This document shows, one piece after another, positions 21,032 through 35,411 of a DNA stretch of 64,000 bases. The notes below the pieces were generated by a model that saw nothing but the letters and a program-made list of their open reading frames with translations, was not told the DNA's origin and searched no databases. The stretch's first letter is position 1; every line of letters begins with the position of its first letter. This DNA is from Megaleporinus macrocephalus (taxonomy: Eukaryota > Chordata > Actinopteri > Characiformes > Anostomidae). The position numbers and the translations under genes were made by a program. The DNA is taken from positions 43,517,178 to 43,581,177 of the forward strand of contig CM038720.1 in NCBI GenBank assembly GCA_021613375.1, in the 5' to 3' direction.

Positions 21032-22470
21032 TGGAACCACTGCACTGACACTTTTACTGCACTGACACTTTTACGACACCAGTCACTTTAATACACTCTG
21101 CTGCTACCTTCTCCATTCCTGTTTATTTTATTTTCATATATTTTATATATTTATGTTTATTTTATTTATTAAGTACTGCTGTCTGGGTAAAACTGGGTCC
21201 TTGGGTACCACAATTTCGTTCCACCCCATGTACTACATGTGATGCGAATGACAATAAAGTCTCCTTGAACCTTGAACCTTGAACCTTGAACCACTCCAGG
21301 GTCCTGCAAAACATGAACAATGCGATCCACTCCAGGATCCTGCATAACATAAACAATGAGATCCACTCCAGGATCCTGCATAACATGAACAATGAGATCC
21401 ACTCCAGGATACTGCAAAACATGAACAATGAAATCCACTCCAGGAACCTGCATAACATAATCAACTCCAGGATTCTGCATAACATGAACAATGGGATCCA
21501 CTCCAGGATACAACAAAACATGAACAATGAGATCCACTCCAGGATCCTGCATAATATGAACAATGAGATCCACTCCAGGATACAACAAAACATGAACAAT
21601 GAGTTTCACTTCAGGATCCTGCATAACATGAACAATGAGATCCATTCCACAATCCTGCATAACATGAACAATGAGATCCACTCCAGGATCCTGCATAACA
21701 TAAACAATGAGATCCACTTCAGGATACTGCAAAACATGAACAATGAGATCCACTCCAGGATCCTGCATAACATGAAGAATGAGATCCACTCCAGGATCCT
21801 GCATAAAATAAACAACTCCAGGATTATGCATAACATGAACAATGAGATCCACTCCAGGATCCTGCATAACATAAACAATGAGATCGACTCCATTATCCTG
21901 CATAATATGAACAATGTGATCATGAAAATAAACAACTCCAAGATCCTGCATGAAATAAACAATGAGGATCCACTCCAGGATCATACATGACATGAACAAT
22001 GAGATCCACTCCAGGATACTGCATAACATGAACAATGAGATACACTCCAGGATCCTGCATAACATAAACAATGAGGATCCACTTTAGGATACTGCAAAAC
22101 ATGAACAATGAGATCCACTCCAGGATCCTGCATAACATGAACAATGAGATCCACTCCAGGATCCTGCATAACATGAACAGCAAGATCCACTCCAGGATCC
22201 TGCATAGCATGAACAATGAGATCACTCCAGGATCCTGCATAACATAAACAATGAGATCACTTCAGGATCCTGCATAACATAAACAATGAGGATTCAATCC
22301 AGGCTTCTGTATACATGAACAATGAGATCCAGTCCAGGATCCTGCATAACATGAACAATGAGGATTCACTCCAGGCTTCTGCATAACATGAAAAATGAGA
22401 TCCACTCCAGGATCCTGTATAGCATGAACAATGAGATTGACTCCTGGATCCTGCATAACATAAACAATGA

Positions 22471-22838
22471 GGCCCTAGTTTTAGGTCTGGGTGCTGCTTT
22501 AACTTATGTAAATAATTTGCAGCTCTCTTTCTAACAGACCTTGATCAAATTAAATAGTAGAACTTTGTACCTCAACATGTTTTTGCTTCATTCATTGCAG
22601 TGAAATGTGGCCACTGGCTATAAAGCAAAAATCCTGAGATATTTTCCTCTATTTCATTTTGACCAATTCAAACAATTGTGATAATAATATGGTGTAAATG
22701 GGCAGGGTAAAAACTTAAATTAGTGCACCTTTGTACACCAATCCTGCAATAGAGGCTGGACTCAGGGCAGTCTCAGTATTGAGTTTAGAATGTTTCAGTT
22801 AAGGCCTTGTAAAGCAGTGTAGATTTTGAATGTAGATG
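22471..22838. repeat. Array spacer copy 1 (long form)
   Basis: About 370 bp of non-monomer DNA starting GGCCCTAGTTTTAGGTCTGG and ending GTAGATTTTGAATGTAGATG, after which monomers restart. It is shared with 28612-28975 and, in its right part, with 41447-41770. Confidence 0.9.
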
Positions 22839-25800
22839 AACAATGAGATCCACCCCAGGATACAGCAAAACATGAAAAATATGATCATAAACATAAAAAA
22901 CACCAGAATCCTGCATAACATGAACAATAATATCCACTCCAGGATCCTGCATTAAATGAACAATAAGATCTACTCCCAGGATTCTGCGATAACATGAACA
23001 ATAATATCCACTCCAGGATCCTGCATAACATGAACAATGAGATCCACTCCAGGATCCTGCATAACATGAACAATGAGATCCACTCCAGGAACCTGCATAA
23101 CATAAACAACTCCAGGATTATGCATAACATGAACAATGAGATCCACTCCAGGATCCTGCATAACATGAACAATGAGATCCACTCCAGGATCCTGCATGAC
23201 ATGAACAATGATATCCATTCCTGAATCCTGCATAACATGAACATTGAGATATACTCCAGGTTACTACAATACATGAACAATGAGATCCACTCCACGATCC
23301 TACATAACATGAACAATGAGATCCACTCCAGAATCCTGCAAAACATGAACAATGCGATCCACTCCAGGATGCTGCATAACATAAACAATGAGATCCACTT
23401 CAGGATCCTGCATGACATGAACAATGCGATCCACTTCAGGATACTGCATAACATGAACAATGAGATCCACTCCAGGATCCTGCATGACATGAACAATGAG
23501 ATTCACTCCAGGATCCTGCATAACATGAAAAATAATATCCACTCCAGGATACTGCATAACATGAAAAATGTGATCATGAAAATAAACAACTCCAGGATCC
23601 TGCATAACATAAACAATGAGGATCCACTCCAGGATCCTACATGACATGACCACTGAGATCCATTCCAGGATACTGCATAACATGAACAATGAGGACCAAT
23701 CCAGGATCCTGCATAATATGAACAATGAGATCCACTCCAGGATACAACAAAACATGAACAATGAGATCCACTCCAGGATTCTGCATTAAATGAACAATAA
23801 GATCTACTCCAGGATTCTGCATAACATGAACAATAAGATCCACTCCAGGATCCTGCATAACATGAACAATGAGATCCTCTCCTGGATACTGCATAACATG
23901 AACAATGAGATCCACTCCAGGAACCTGCATAACATAAACAACTCCAGGATTATGCATAACATGAACAATGAGATCCACTCCAGGATCCTGCATAACATGA
24001 ACAATGAGATCCACTCCAGGATCGTGCATGACATGAACAATGAGATCCACTCCAGGATCCTGCATAACATGAACATTGAGATATACTCCAGGTTACTACA
24101 ATACATGAACAATGAGATCCACTCCACGATCCTACATAACATGAACAATGAGATCCACTCCAGAATCCTGCAAAACATGAACAATGCGATCCACTCCAGG
24201 ATCCTGCATAACATAAACAATGAGATCCACTTCAGGATCCTGCATGACATGAACAATGCGATCCACTTCAGGATACTGCATAACATGAACAATGAGATCC
24301 ATTCCACAATCCTGCATAACATGAACAATGAGATCCACTCCAGGATCCTGCATAACATAAACAATGAGATCCACTTCAGGATACTGCAAAACATGAACAA
24401 TGAGATCCACTCCAGGATCCTGCATAACATGAAGAATGAGATCCACTCCAGGATCCTGCATAAAATAAACAACTCCAGGATCCTGCATAACATAAACAAT
24501 GAGGATCCACTCCAGGATCCTACATGACATGACCACTGAGATCCATTCCAGGATACTGCATAACATGAACAATGAGGACCAATCCAGGATCCTGCATAAT
24601 ATGAACAATGAGATCCACTCCAGGATACAACAAAACATGAACAATGAGATCCACTCCAGGATTCTGCATTAAATGAACAATAAGATCTACTCCAGGATTC
24701 TGCATAACATGAACAATAAGATCCACTCCAGGATCCTGCATAACATGAACAATGAGATCCTCTCCTGGATACTGCATAACATGAACAATGAGATCCACTC
24801 CAGGAACCTGCATAACATAAACAACTCCAGGATTATGCATAACATGAACAATGAGATCCACTCCAGGATCCTGCATAACATGAACAATGAGATCCACTCC
24901 AGGATCCTGCATAATATGAACAATGAGATCCACTCCAGGATACAACAAAACATGAACAATGAGATTCACTTCAGGATCCTGCATAACATGAACAATGAGA
25001 TCCACTCCAGGATCCTGCAAAACATGAACAATGAGATCCACTCCAGGATCCTGCATAACATAAACAATGAGATCCACTTCAGGATTATGCATAACATAAA
25101 CAATGAGGATCCACTCCAGGCCTCTGCATAACATGAACAATGAGATCCACTCCAGGGTCCTGCAAAACATGAACAATGAGATCCACTTCACGATCCTGCA
25201 TAACATGAACAATGAGATCCACTCCAGGGTCCTGCAAAACATGAACAATGCGATCCACTCCAGGATCCTGCATAACATAAACAATAGATCCACTCCAGGA
25301 TCCTGCATAACATGAACAATGAGATCCACTCCAGGATACTGCAAAACATGAACAATGAAATCCACTCCAGGAACCTGCATAACATAATCAACTACAGGAT
25401 TCTGCATAACATGAACAATGGGATTCCACTCCAGGATTCAACATAACATGAACAATGAGATCCACTCCAGGATCCTGCATAATATGAACAATGAGATCCA
25501 CTCCAGGATACAACAAAACATGAACAATGAGTTTCACTTCAGGATCCTGCATAACATGAACAATGAGATCCATTCCAAAATCCCGCATAACATGAACAAT
25601 GAGATCCACTCCAGGATCCTGCATAACATAAACAATGAGATCCACTTCAGGATACTGCAAAACATGAACAATGAGATCCACTCCAGGATCCTGCATAAAA
25701 TGAAGAATGAGATCCACTCCAGGATCCTGCATAAAATAAACAACTCCAGGATTATGCATAACATGAACAATGAGGATCCACTCCAGGATCCTACATGACA

Positions 25801-28611
25801 TGACCACTGAGATCCATTCCAGGATACGGCATAACATGAACAATGAGGACCAATCCAGGATCCTGCATAATATGAACAATGAGATCCACTCCAGGATACA
25901 ACAAAACATGAACAATGAGATCCACTCCAGATTCTGCATTAAATAACAATAAGATCACTCCAGGATCCTGCATAACATGAACAATAAGATCCACTCCAGG
26001 ATCCTGCATAACATGAACAATGAGATCCTCTCCAGGATCCTGCATAACATGAACAATGAGATCCACTCAGGAACCTGCATAACATAAACAACTCCAGGAT
26101 TCTGCATAAGATGAACAATGAGACCCACTCCAGATTTCTGCAAAATATGAACAATGAGATCCACTCCAGGATCGTGCATGACATGAACAATGAGATCCAC
26201 TCCAGGATCCTGCATAACATGAACATTGAGATATACTCCAGGTTACTACAATACATGAACAATGAGATCCACTCCACGATCCTACATAACATGAACAATG
26301 AGATCCACTCCAGAATCCTGCAAACATGAACAATGCGATCCACTCCAGGATCCTGCATAACATAAACAATGAGATCCACTTCAGGATCCTGCATGACATG
26401 AACAATGCGATCCACTTCAGGATACTGCTAACATGAGCAATGAGATCCATTCCACAATCCTGCATAGAATGAACAATGAAATCCACTCCAGGATCCTGCA
26501 TAACATAAACAATGAGATCCACTTCAGGATCCTGCAAAACATGAACAATGAGATCCACTCCAGGATCCTGCATAACATGAACAATGAGATCCACTCCAGG
26601 ATCCTGCATAAAATAAACAACTCCAGGATCCTGCATAACATAAACAATGAGGATCCACTCCAGGATCCTACATGACATGACCACTGAGATCCATTCCAGG
26701 ATACTGCATAACATGAACAATGAGGACCAATCCAGGATCCTGCATAATATGAACAATGAGATCCACTCCAGGATTCTGCATAACATGAACAATGAGATCC
26801 ACTCCAGGATTCTGCATAACATAATCAACTACAGGATTCTGCATAACATGAACAATGAGGTCCACTCCAGGATTCTGCATGACATGAACAATGTATCCTC
26901 TCCTGGATACTGCATAACATGAACAATGAGATCCACTCCAGGAACCTGCATAACATAAACAACTCCAGGATTATGCATAACATGAACAATGAGATCCACT
27001 CCAGGATCCTGCATAACATGAACAATGAGATCCACTCCAGGATCCTGCATAACATGAACAATGAGATCCACTCCAGGATACAACAAAACATGAACAATGA
27101 GATTCACTTCAGGATCCTGCATAACATGAACAATGAGATCCACTCCAGGATCCTGCATAACATGAACAATGAGATCCACTCCAGAATCCTGCAAAACATG
27201 AACAATGCGATCCACTCCAGGATCCTGCATAACATAAACAATGAGATCCACTTCAGGATCCTGCATGACATGAACAATGCGATCCACTTCAGGATACTGC
27301 ATAACATGAACAATGAGATCCACTCCAGGATCCTGCATGACATGAACAATGAGATTCACTCCAGGATCCTGCATAACATGAAAAAAATATCCACTCCAGG
27401 ATACTGCATAACATGAAAAATGTGATCATGAAATAAACAACTCCAGGATCCTGCATAACATAAACAATGAGGATCCACTCCAGGATCCTACATGACATGA
27501 CCACTGAGATCCATTCCAGGATACTGCATAACATGAACAATGAGGACCAATCCAGGATCCTGCATAATATGAACAATGAGATCCACTCCAGGATACAACA
27601 AAACATGAACAATGAGATTCACTTCAGGATTATGCATAACATGAACAATGAGATCCACTCCAGGATCCTGCAAAACATGAACAATGCGATCCACTCCAGG
27701 ATCCTGCATAACATAAACAATGAGATCCACTTCAGGATCCTGCATAACATAAACAATGAGGATCCACTCCAGGCCTCTGCATAACATGAACAATGAGATC
27801 CACTCCAGGGTCCTGCAAAACATGAACAATGAGATCCACTTCACGATCCTGCATAACATGAACAATGAGATCCACTCCAGGGTCCTGCAAAACATGAACA
27901 ATGCGATCCACTCCAGGATCCTGCATAACATAAACAATGAGATCCACTCCAGGATCCTGCATAACATGAACAATGAGATCCACTCCAGGATACTGCAAAA
28001 CATGAACAATGAAATCCACTCCAGGAACCTGCATAACATAATCAACTCCAGATTCTGCATAACATGAACAATGGGATCCACTCCAGGATACAACAAAACA
28101 TGAACAATGAGATCCACTCCAGGATCCTGCATAACATGAACAATGAGATCCACTCCAGGATACAACAAAACATGAACAATGAGTTTCACTTCAGGATCCT
28201 GCATAACATGAACAATGAGATCCATTCCAAAATCCTGCATAACATGAACAATGAGATCCACTCCAGGATCCTGCATAACATGAACAATGAGATCCACTCC
28301 AGGATCCTGCATAACATGAACAGCAAGATCCACTCCAGGATCCTGCATAGCATGAACAATGAGATCACTCCAGGATCCTGCATAACATAAACAATGAGAT
28401 CACTTCAGGATCCTGCATAACATAAACAATGAGGATTCAATCCAGCTTCTGTATACATGGACAATGAGATCCAGTCCAGGATCCTGCATAACATGAACAT
28501 GAGGATTCACTCCAGGCTTCTGCATAACATGAAAAATGAGATCCACTCCAGGATCCTGTATAGCATGAACAATGAGATTGACTCCTGGATCCTGCATAAC
28601 ATAAACAATGA

Positions 28612-28975
28612 GGCCCTAGTTTTAGGTCTGGGTGCTGCTTTAACTTATGTAAATAATTTGCAGCTCTCTTTCTAACAGACCTTGATCAAATTAAATAGTA
28701 GAACTTTGTACCTCAACATGTTTTTGCTTCATTCATTGCAGTGAAATGTGGCCACTGGCTATAAAGCAAAAATCCTGAGATATTTTCCTCTATTCATTTG
28801 ACCAATTCAAACAATTGTGATAATAATATGGTGTAAAAGGGCAGGGTAAAAACTTAAATGTGCACCTTTGTACACCAATCCTGCAATAGAGGCTGGACTC
28901 AGGGCAGTCTCAGTATTGAGTTTAGAATGTTTCAGTTAAGGCCTTGTAAAGCAGTGTAGATTTTGAATGTAGATG
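28612..28975. repeat. Array spacer copy 2 (long form)
   Basis: Near-identical to the copy at 22471-22838 with a few small indels. The monomers on both sides are also matched between the two places, so spacer and neighbouring monomers duplicated together. Confidence 0.9.
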
Positions 28976-29511
28976 AACAATGAGATCCACCCCAGGATAC
29001 AGCAAAACATGAAAAATGTGATCATAAACATAAAAAACACCAGAAACCTGCATAACATGAACAATAAGATCCACTCCAGGATTCTGCATTAAATGAACAA
29101 TAAGATCTACTCCAGGATTCTGCATAACATGAACAATAAGATCCACTCCAGGATCCTGCATAACATGAACAATGAGATCCTCTCCTGGATACTGCATAAC
29201 ATGAACAATGAGATCCACTCCAGGAACCTGCATAACATAAACAACTCCAGGATTATGCATAACATGAACAATGAGATCCACTCCAGGATCCTGCATAACA
29301 TGAACAATGAGATCCACTCCAGGATCGTGCATGACATGAACAATGAGATCCACTCCAGGATCCTGCATAACATGAACATTGAGATATACCCAGGTTACTA
29401 CAATACATGAACAATGAGATCCACTCCACGATCCTACATAACATGAACAATGAGATCCACTCCAGAATCCTGCAAAACATGAACAATGCGATCCACTCCA
29501 GGATCCTGCAT

Positions 29512-30511
29512 NNNNNNNNNNNNNNNNNNNNNNNNNNNNNNNNNNNNNNNNNNNNNNNNNNNNNNNNNNNNNNNNNNNNNNNNNNNNNNNNNNNNNNNNN
29601 NNNNNNNNNNNNNNNNNNNNNNNNNNNNNNNNNNNNNNNNNNNNNNNNNNNNNNNNNNNNNNNNNNNNNNNNNNNNNNNNNNNNNNNNNNNNNNNNNNNN
29701 NNNNNNNNNNNNNNNNNNNNNNNNNNNNNNNNNNNNNNNNNNNNNNNNNNNNNNNNNNNNNNNNNNNNNNNNNNNNNNNNNNNNNNNNNNNNNNNNNNNN
29801 NNNNNNNNNNNNNNNNNNNNNNNNNNNNNNNNNNNNNNNNNNNNNNNNNNNNNNNNNNNNNNNNNNNNNNNNNNNNNNNNNNNNNNNNNNNNNNNNNNNN
29901 NNNNNNNNNNNNNNNNNNNNNNNNNNNNNNNNNNNNNNNNNNNNNNNNNNNNNNNNNNNNNNNNNNNNNNNNNNNNNNNNNNNNNNNNNNNNNNNNNNNN
30001 NNNNNNNNNNNNNNNNNNNNNNNNNNNNNNNNNNNNNNNNNNNNNNNNNNNNNNNNNNNNNNNNNNNNNNNNNNNNNNNNNNNNNNNNNNNNNNNNNNNN
30101 NNNNNNNNNNNNNNNNNNNNNNNNNNNNNNNNNNNNNNNNNNNNNNNNNNNNNNNNNNNNNNNNNNNNNNNNNNNNNNNNNNNNNNNNNNNNNNNNNNNN
30201 NNNNNNNNNNNNNNNNNNNNNNNNNNNNNNNNNNNNNNNNNNNNNNNNNNNNNNNNNNNNNNNNNNNNNNNNNNNNNNNNNNNNNNNNNNNNNNNNNNNN
30301 NNNNNNNNNNNNNNNNNNNNNNNNNNNNNNNNNNNNNNNNNNNNNNNNNNNNNNNNNNNNNNNNNNNNNNNNNNNNNNNNNNNNNNNNNNNNNNNNNNNN
30401 NNNNNNNNNNNNNNNNNNNNNNNNNNNNNNNNNNNNNNNNNNNNNNNNNNNNNNNNNNNNNNNNNNNNNNNNNNNNNNNNNNNNNNNNNNNNNNNNNNNN
30501 NNNNNNNNNNN
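29512..30511. other. Assembly gap of 1000 N
   Basis: Exactly 1000 N, probably a fixed-size placeholder. Array sequence lies on both sides, so the true length of the array is unknown. Confidence 0.99.
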
Positions 30512-33325
30512 AAATCATGAACAATGAGATCCACTCCAAGATCCTGCAAAACATATACAATGAGATCCACTCCACAATCCTGCATAACATGAACAATGAG
30601 ATCCACTCCAGGATCCTGCATAACATGAACAATGAGATCCACTACAAGATACTGCAAAACATGAACCATGAGATTCATTCCAGATTCCTGCATACCATAA
30701 ACAATTTGATCATTAACATAAACAACTCCAGGATCCTGCATAACATAAACAATGAGATCCACTCCAGGATCCTGCATAACATGAATAATGAGATCCACTC
30801 CAGGATCCTGCATAACATGAACAACGAGATCAACTTCAAGATATTGCAAAACATGAACCATGAGATTCATTCCAGATTCCTGCATAACATGAACAATGAG
30901 ATCCACTCCTGGATCCTGCATAACATGAACAATGAGATCCACTCCAGGATACTGCATAACATGAACAATGGGATCCACTCCAGGATCCTGCATAACATAA
31001 ACAATGAGATCCACTCCAGGATCCTGCATAACATGAACAATGTGATCAACTCCAAGATACTGCAAAACATGAACCATGAGATTCATTCCAGATTCCTGCA
31101 TAACATGAACAATGAGATCCACTCCAGGATCCTGCATAACATAAACAATTTTATCATTAACATAAAGAACTCCAGGATCCTGCATAACATGAAAAATGAG
31201 ATCCACTCCAGTATCCTGCCTAACATGAACGATAAGATCCACTCCAGGATTCTGCATTACATGAACAATGAGATCCACTCCAGGATCCTGCATAACAGGA
31301 ACAATGAGATCCAGTCCAGGATACTGCATAACAAACAATGAGATCCACTCCAGGATCCCGCATAACATGAACTTAAATAAGGCCTTTGTGCACCAATCCT
31401 GCAATAGAGGCTGGACTCAGGGCAGTGTCAGTATTGAGTTTAGAATATTCCAGTTAAGGCCTTGTAAAGCAGCGTATATATGAAGGTTTTGAATATAGAT
31501 GAACAATGATCCTGCATAACATGAACAAAGAGATCCAATCCAGGATACGGCAAAACATGAACAAAGAGATCCACTCCAGGATCCTGCATGACATAAACAA
31601 TGAGATCCACTTGAGGATACTGCATAACATGAACAATGAGATCCACTCCAGGATCCTGCAAAACATGAACAATGAGATCCACTCCAGGATCCTGCAAAAC
31701 ATGAACAATGAGGATCCACTCCAGGATCCTACATGACATGACCACTGAGATCCACTCCAGGATCCTGCATAATATGAACAATGAGATCCACTCCAGGATA
31801 CAACAAAACATGAACAATGAGATTCACTTCTGGATTATGCATAACATGAACAATGAGATCCACTCCACGATCCTGCATAACATGAACAATGAGATCCACT
31901 CCAGGATCCTGCAAAACATGAACAATGCGATCCACTCCAGGATCCTGCATAGCATAAACAATGAGATCCACTTCAGGATCCTGCATAACATAAACAATGA
32001 GGATCCACTCCAGGCCTCTGCATAACATGAACAATGAGATCCACTCCAGGATCCTGCATAACATAAACAACTCCAGGATTATGCATAACATGAACAATGA
32101 GATCCACTCCAGGATCCTGCATAACACGAACAATGAGATGCACTCCAGGATCCTGCATAACATGAACAATGTGATCATGAAAATAAACAACTCCAGGATC
32201 CTGCATAAAATAAACAATGAAGATCCACTCCAGGATCCTACATGACATGAACACTGAGATCCACTCCAGGATCCTACATAACATGAACAATGAGATCCAC
32301 TCCAGGATTCTGCATAACATGAACAATGAAATCCACTCCAGGATACAACAAAACATGAACAATGAGATCCACTTCACGATCCTGCATAACATGAACAATG
32401 AGATCCACTCCAGGGTCCTGCAAAACATGAACAATGAGATCCACTCTAGGATCCTGCATAACATGAACAATGAGATCCACTTCAGGATACGGCATAACAT
32501 GAACAATGAGGTCCACTCCAGGATGCTGCGTAACATGAACAATGAGATCCACTCCAGGATCCTACATGACATGAACACTGAGATCCATTTCAGGATACTG
32601 CATAATCTGTACAATGAGATCCACTCCAGGATACAACAAAATATGAACAATGAGATCCACTCCAAGATCCTGCATAACATGAACAATGAGATCCACTCCA
32701 GGATCCTGCATAACATGAACAGCGAGATCCACTCCAGGATCCTACATGACATGAACAATGAGATCTACTCCAGGATCCTGCATAACATAAACAATGAGAT
32801 ACACTCCAGGATCCTGCATAACATGAACAATGAGATCCACTCCAGGATCCTGCATAACATAAACAATGAGATCCACTCTAGGATCCTGCATAACATGAAC
32901 AATGAGATCCACTACAGGATCCTGCATAATAAACAATGAGATCCACTCCAGGATGCTGTATAACATGAACAATGAGATCCAATACAGGATACTGCATAAC
33001 ATAAACAATGAGATCCACTCTAGGATCCTGCATAACATGAACAATGAGATGCACTCTAACATGCTGCAAAACATGAATAATGAGATCCACTCCAGGATCC
33101 TGAATAACATAAACAATGAAATGCACTCTAGGATTCTGCATAACATGAACAATGAGGTCCACTCCAGGATTCTGCATGACATGAACAATGTGATCATGAA
33201 CATTAACAACTCCAGGATCCTGCGTAACATAAACAATGAGATCCACTCCAGGATCCTACATGACATGAACACTGAGATCAACTTCAGGATACTGCATAAC
33301 ATGAACAATGAGATCCACTCCAGGA
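30512..33325. repeat. 4.9-kb offset block duplication, left copy
   Basis: The sequence from the gap edge to about 33325 reappears at 35412-38225 with a constant offset of 4900 bp. Every position I compared agrees, including rare monomer variants and the spacer. The two copies diverge at CTCCAGGAT(C/A) near 33325/38225. Confidence 0.85.
31371..31500. repeat. Array spacer copy 3 (short form)
   Basis: Starts ACTTAAATAAGGCCTTTGTG and ends TTTTGAATATAGATGAACA. It carries the core CACCAATCCTGCAATAGAGG shared by all spacers. Confidence 0.9.
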
Positions 33326-34562
33326 TCCTGCATAACATGAACAATGAGATGCACTTCAGGATGCTGCAAAACATGAATAATGAGATCCACTCCAGGATCC
33401 TGCAAAACTTGAACAATGAGATCTACTCCAGTATCCTGCATAACATGAACAATGAGATGCAATCCAGGCAACTGCATAACATGAACAATTAGATCCACTC
33501 CAGGATCCTGCATAAAATGAACAATGTGATCATGAACATAAACAACTCCAGGATCCTGCATAACATAAACAATTAGATCCACTCCAGGATCCTACATGAC
33601 ATGAACAGTGAGATCCACTTCAGGATACTGCATAACATGAACAGTGAGGTCCACTCCAGGATCCTGCATAACATGAACAATGAGATCCACTCCAGGATAC
33701 ACCAAATCATGAACAATGAGATCCACTCCAAGATCCTGCAAAACATATACAATGAGATCCACTCCACAATCCTGCATAACATGAACAATGAGATCCACTC
33801 CAGGATCCTGCATAACATGAACAATGAGATCCACTACAAGATACTGCAAAACATGAACCATGAGATTCATTCCAGATTCCTGCATACCATAAACAATTTG
33901 ATCATTAACATAAACAACTCCAGGATCCTGCATAACATAAACAACGAGATCCACTCCAGGATCCTGCATAACATGAATAATGAGATCCACTCCAGGATCC
34001 TGCATAACATGAACAATGAGATCAACTTCAAGATATTGCAAAACATGAACTATGAGATTCATTCCAGATTCCTGCATAACATGAACAATGAGATCCACTC
34101 CTGGATCCTGCATAACATGAACAATGAGATCCACTCCAGGATACTGCATAACATGAACAATGGGATCCACTCCAGGATCCTGCATAACATAAACAATGAG
34201 ATCCACTCCAGGATCCTGCATAACATGAACAATGTGATCAACTCCAAGATACTGCAAAACATGAACCATGAGATTCATTCCAGATTCCTGCATAAGATGA
34301 ACAATGAGATCCAATCCAGGATCCTGCATAACATAAACAATTTTATCATTAACATAAAGAACTCCAGGATCCTGCATAACATGAAAAATGAGATCCACTC
34401 CAGTATCCTGCCTAACATGAACGATAAGATCCACTCCAGGATTCTGCATTACATGAACAATGAGATCCACTCCAGGATCCTGCATAACAGGAACAATGAG
34501 ATCCACTCCAGGATACTGCATAACAAACAATGAGATCCACTCCAGGATCCCGCATAACATGA

Positions 34563-34690
34563 ACTTAAGTAAAGCCTTTGTGCACCAATCCTGCAATAGA
34601 GGCTGGACTCAGGGCAGTGTCAGTATTGAGTTTAGAATATTCCAGTTAAGGCCTTGTAAAGCAGCGTATATGAAGGTTTTGAATATAGAT
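34563..34690. repeat. Array spacer copy 4 (short form)
   Basis: Short-form spacer with ACTTAAGTAAAGCCTTTG at its start, a two-base variant of the copy at 31371. Confidence 0.9.
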
Positions 34691-35411
34691 GAACAATGAT
34701 CCTGCATAACATGAACAATGAGATCCAATCCAGGATACAACAAAACATGAACAATGAGATCCACTCCACGACCCTGCATAACATGAACAATGAGATCCAC
34801 TGCAGGATACGGCAAAACAGGAACAATGAGATCCACTCCAGGATCCTGCATAACATGAACAATGAGATCCACTACAAGATACTGCAAAACATGAACCATG
34901 ATATTCATTCCAGATTCCTGCATAACATAAACAATTTGATCATTAACATAAACAACTCCAGGATCCTGCACAACATGAACAATGAAATCCACTCCAGGAT
35001 CCTGCATAATAAACAATGAGATCCACTCCAGGATCCTGCATAACATGAACAATGAGATGCACTTCAGGATGCTGCAAAACATGAATAATGAGATCCACTC
35101 CAGGATCCTGCAAAACTTGAACAATGAGATCTACTCCAGTATCCTGCATAACATGAACAATGAGATGCAATCCAGGCAACTGCATAACATGAACAATTAG
35201 ATCCACTCCAGGATCCTGCATAAAATGAACAATGTGATCATGAACATAAACAACTCCAGGATCCTGCATAACATAAACAATTAGATCCACTCCAGGATCC
35301 TACATGACATGAACAGTGAGATCCACTTCAGGATACTGCATAACATGAACAGTGAGGTCCACTCCAGGATCCTGCATAACATGAACAATGAGATCCACTC
35401 CAGGATACACC

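Larger units (their letters stand above)
18310..21292 (+). mobile_element. Near-complete non-LTR retrotransposon (Rex1/Babar- or CR1-like) inside the array
   Basis: A 5'-truncated LINE inserted into a 36-bp monomer: the array stops at ...GATCCACTC (18309) and resumes at ACTCCAGGG (21293). It contains an APE-type endonuclease (to 19125), a reverse transcriptase (to 21031), a short 3' UTR with ATGACAATAAAGTCTCC and a tail of four TTGAACC heptamers. ORF1 is absent. Its GC-rich coding sequence contrasts with the AT-rich surroundings. It is the best preserved transposon here, with a single visible frameshift. The clade name is from recalled motif similarity and needs a phylogeny. Confidence 0.88.
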
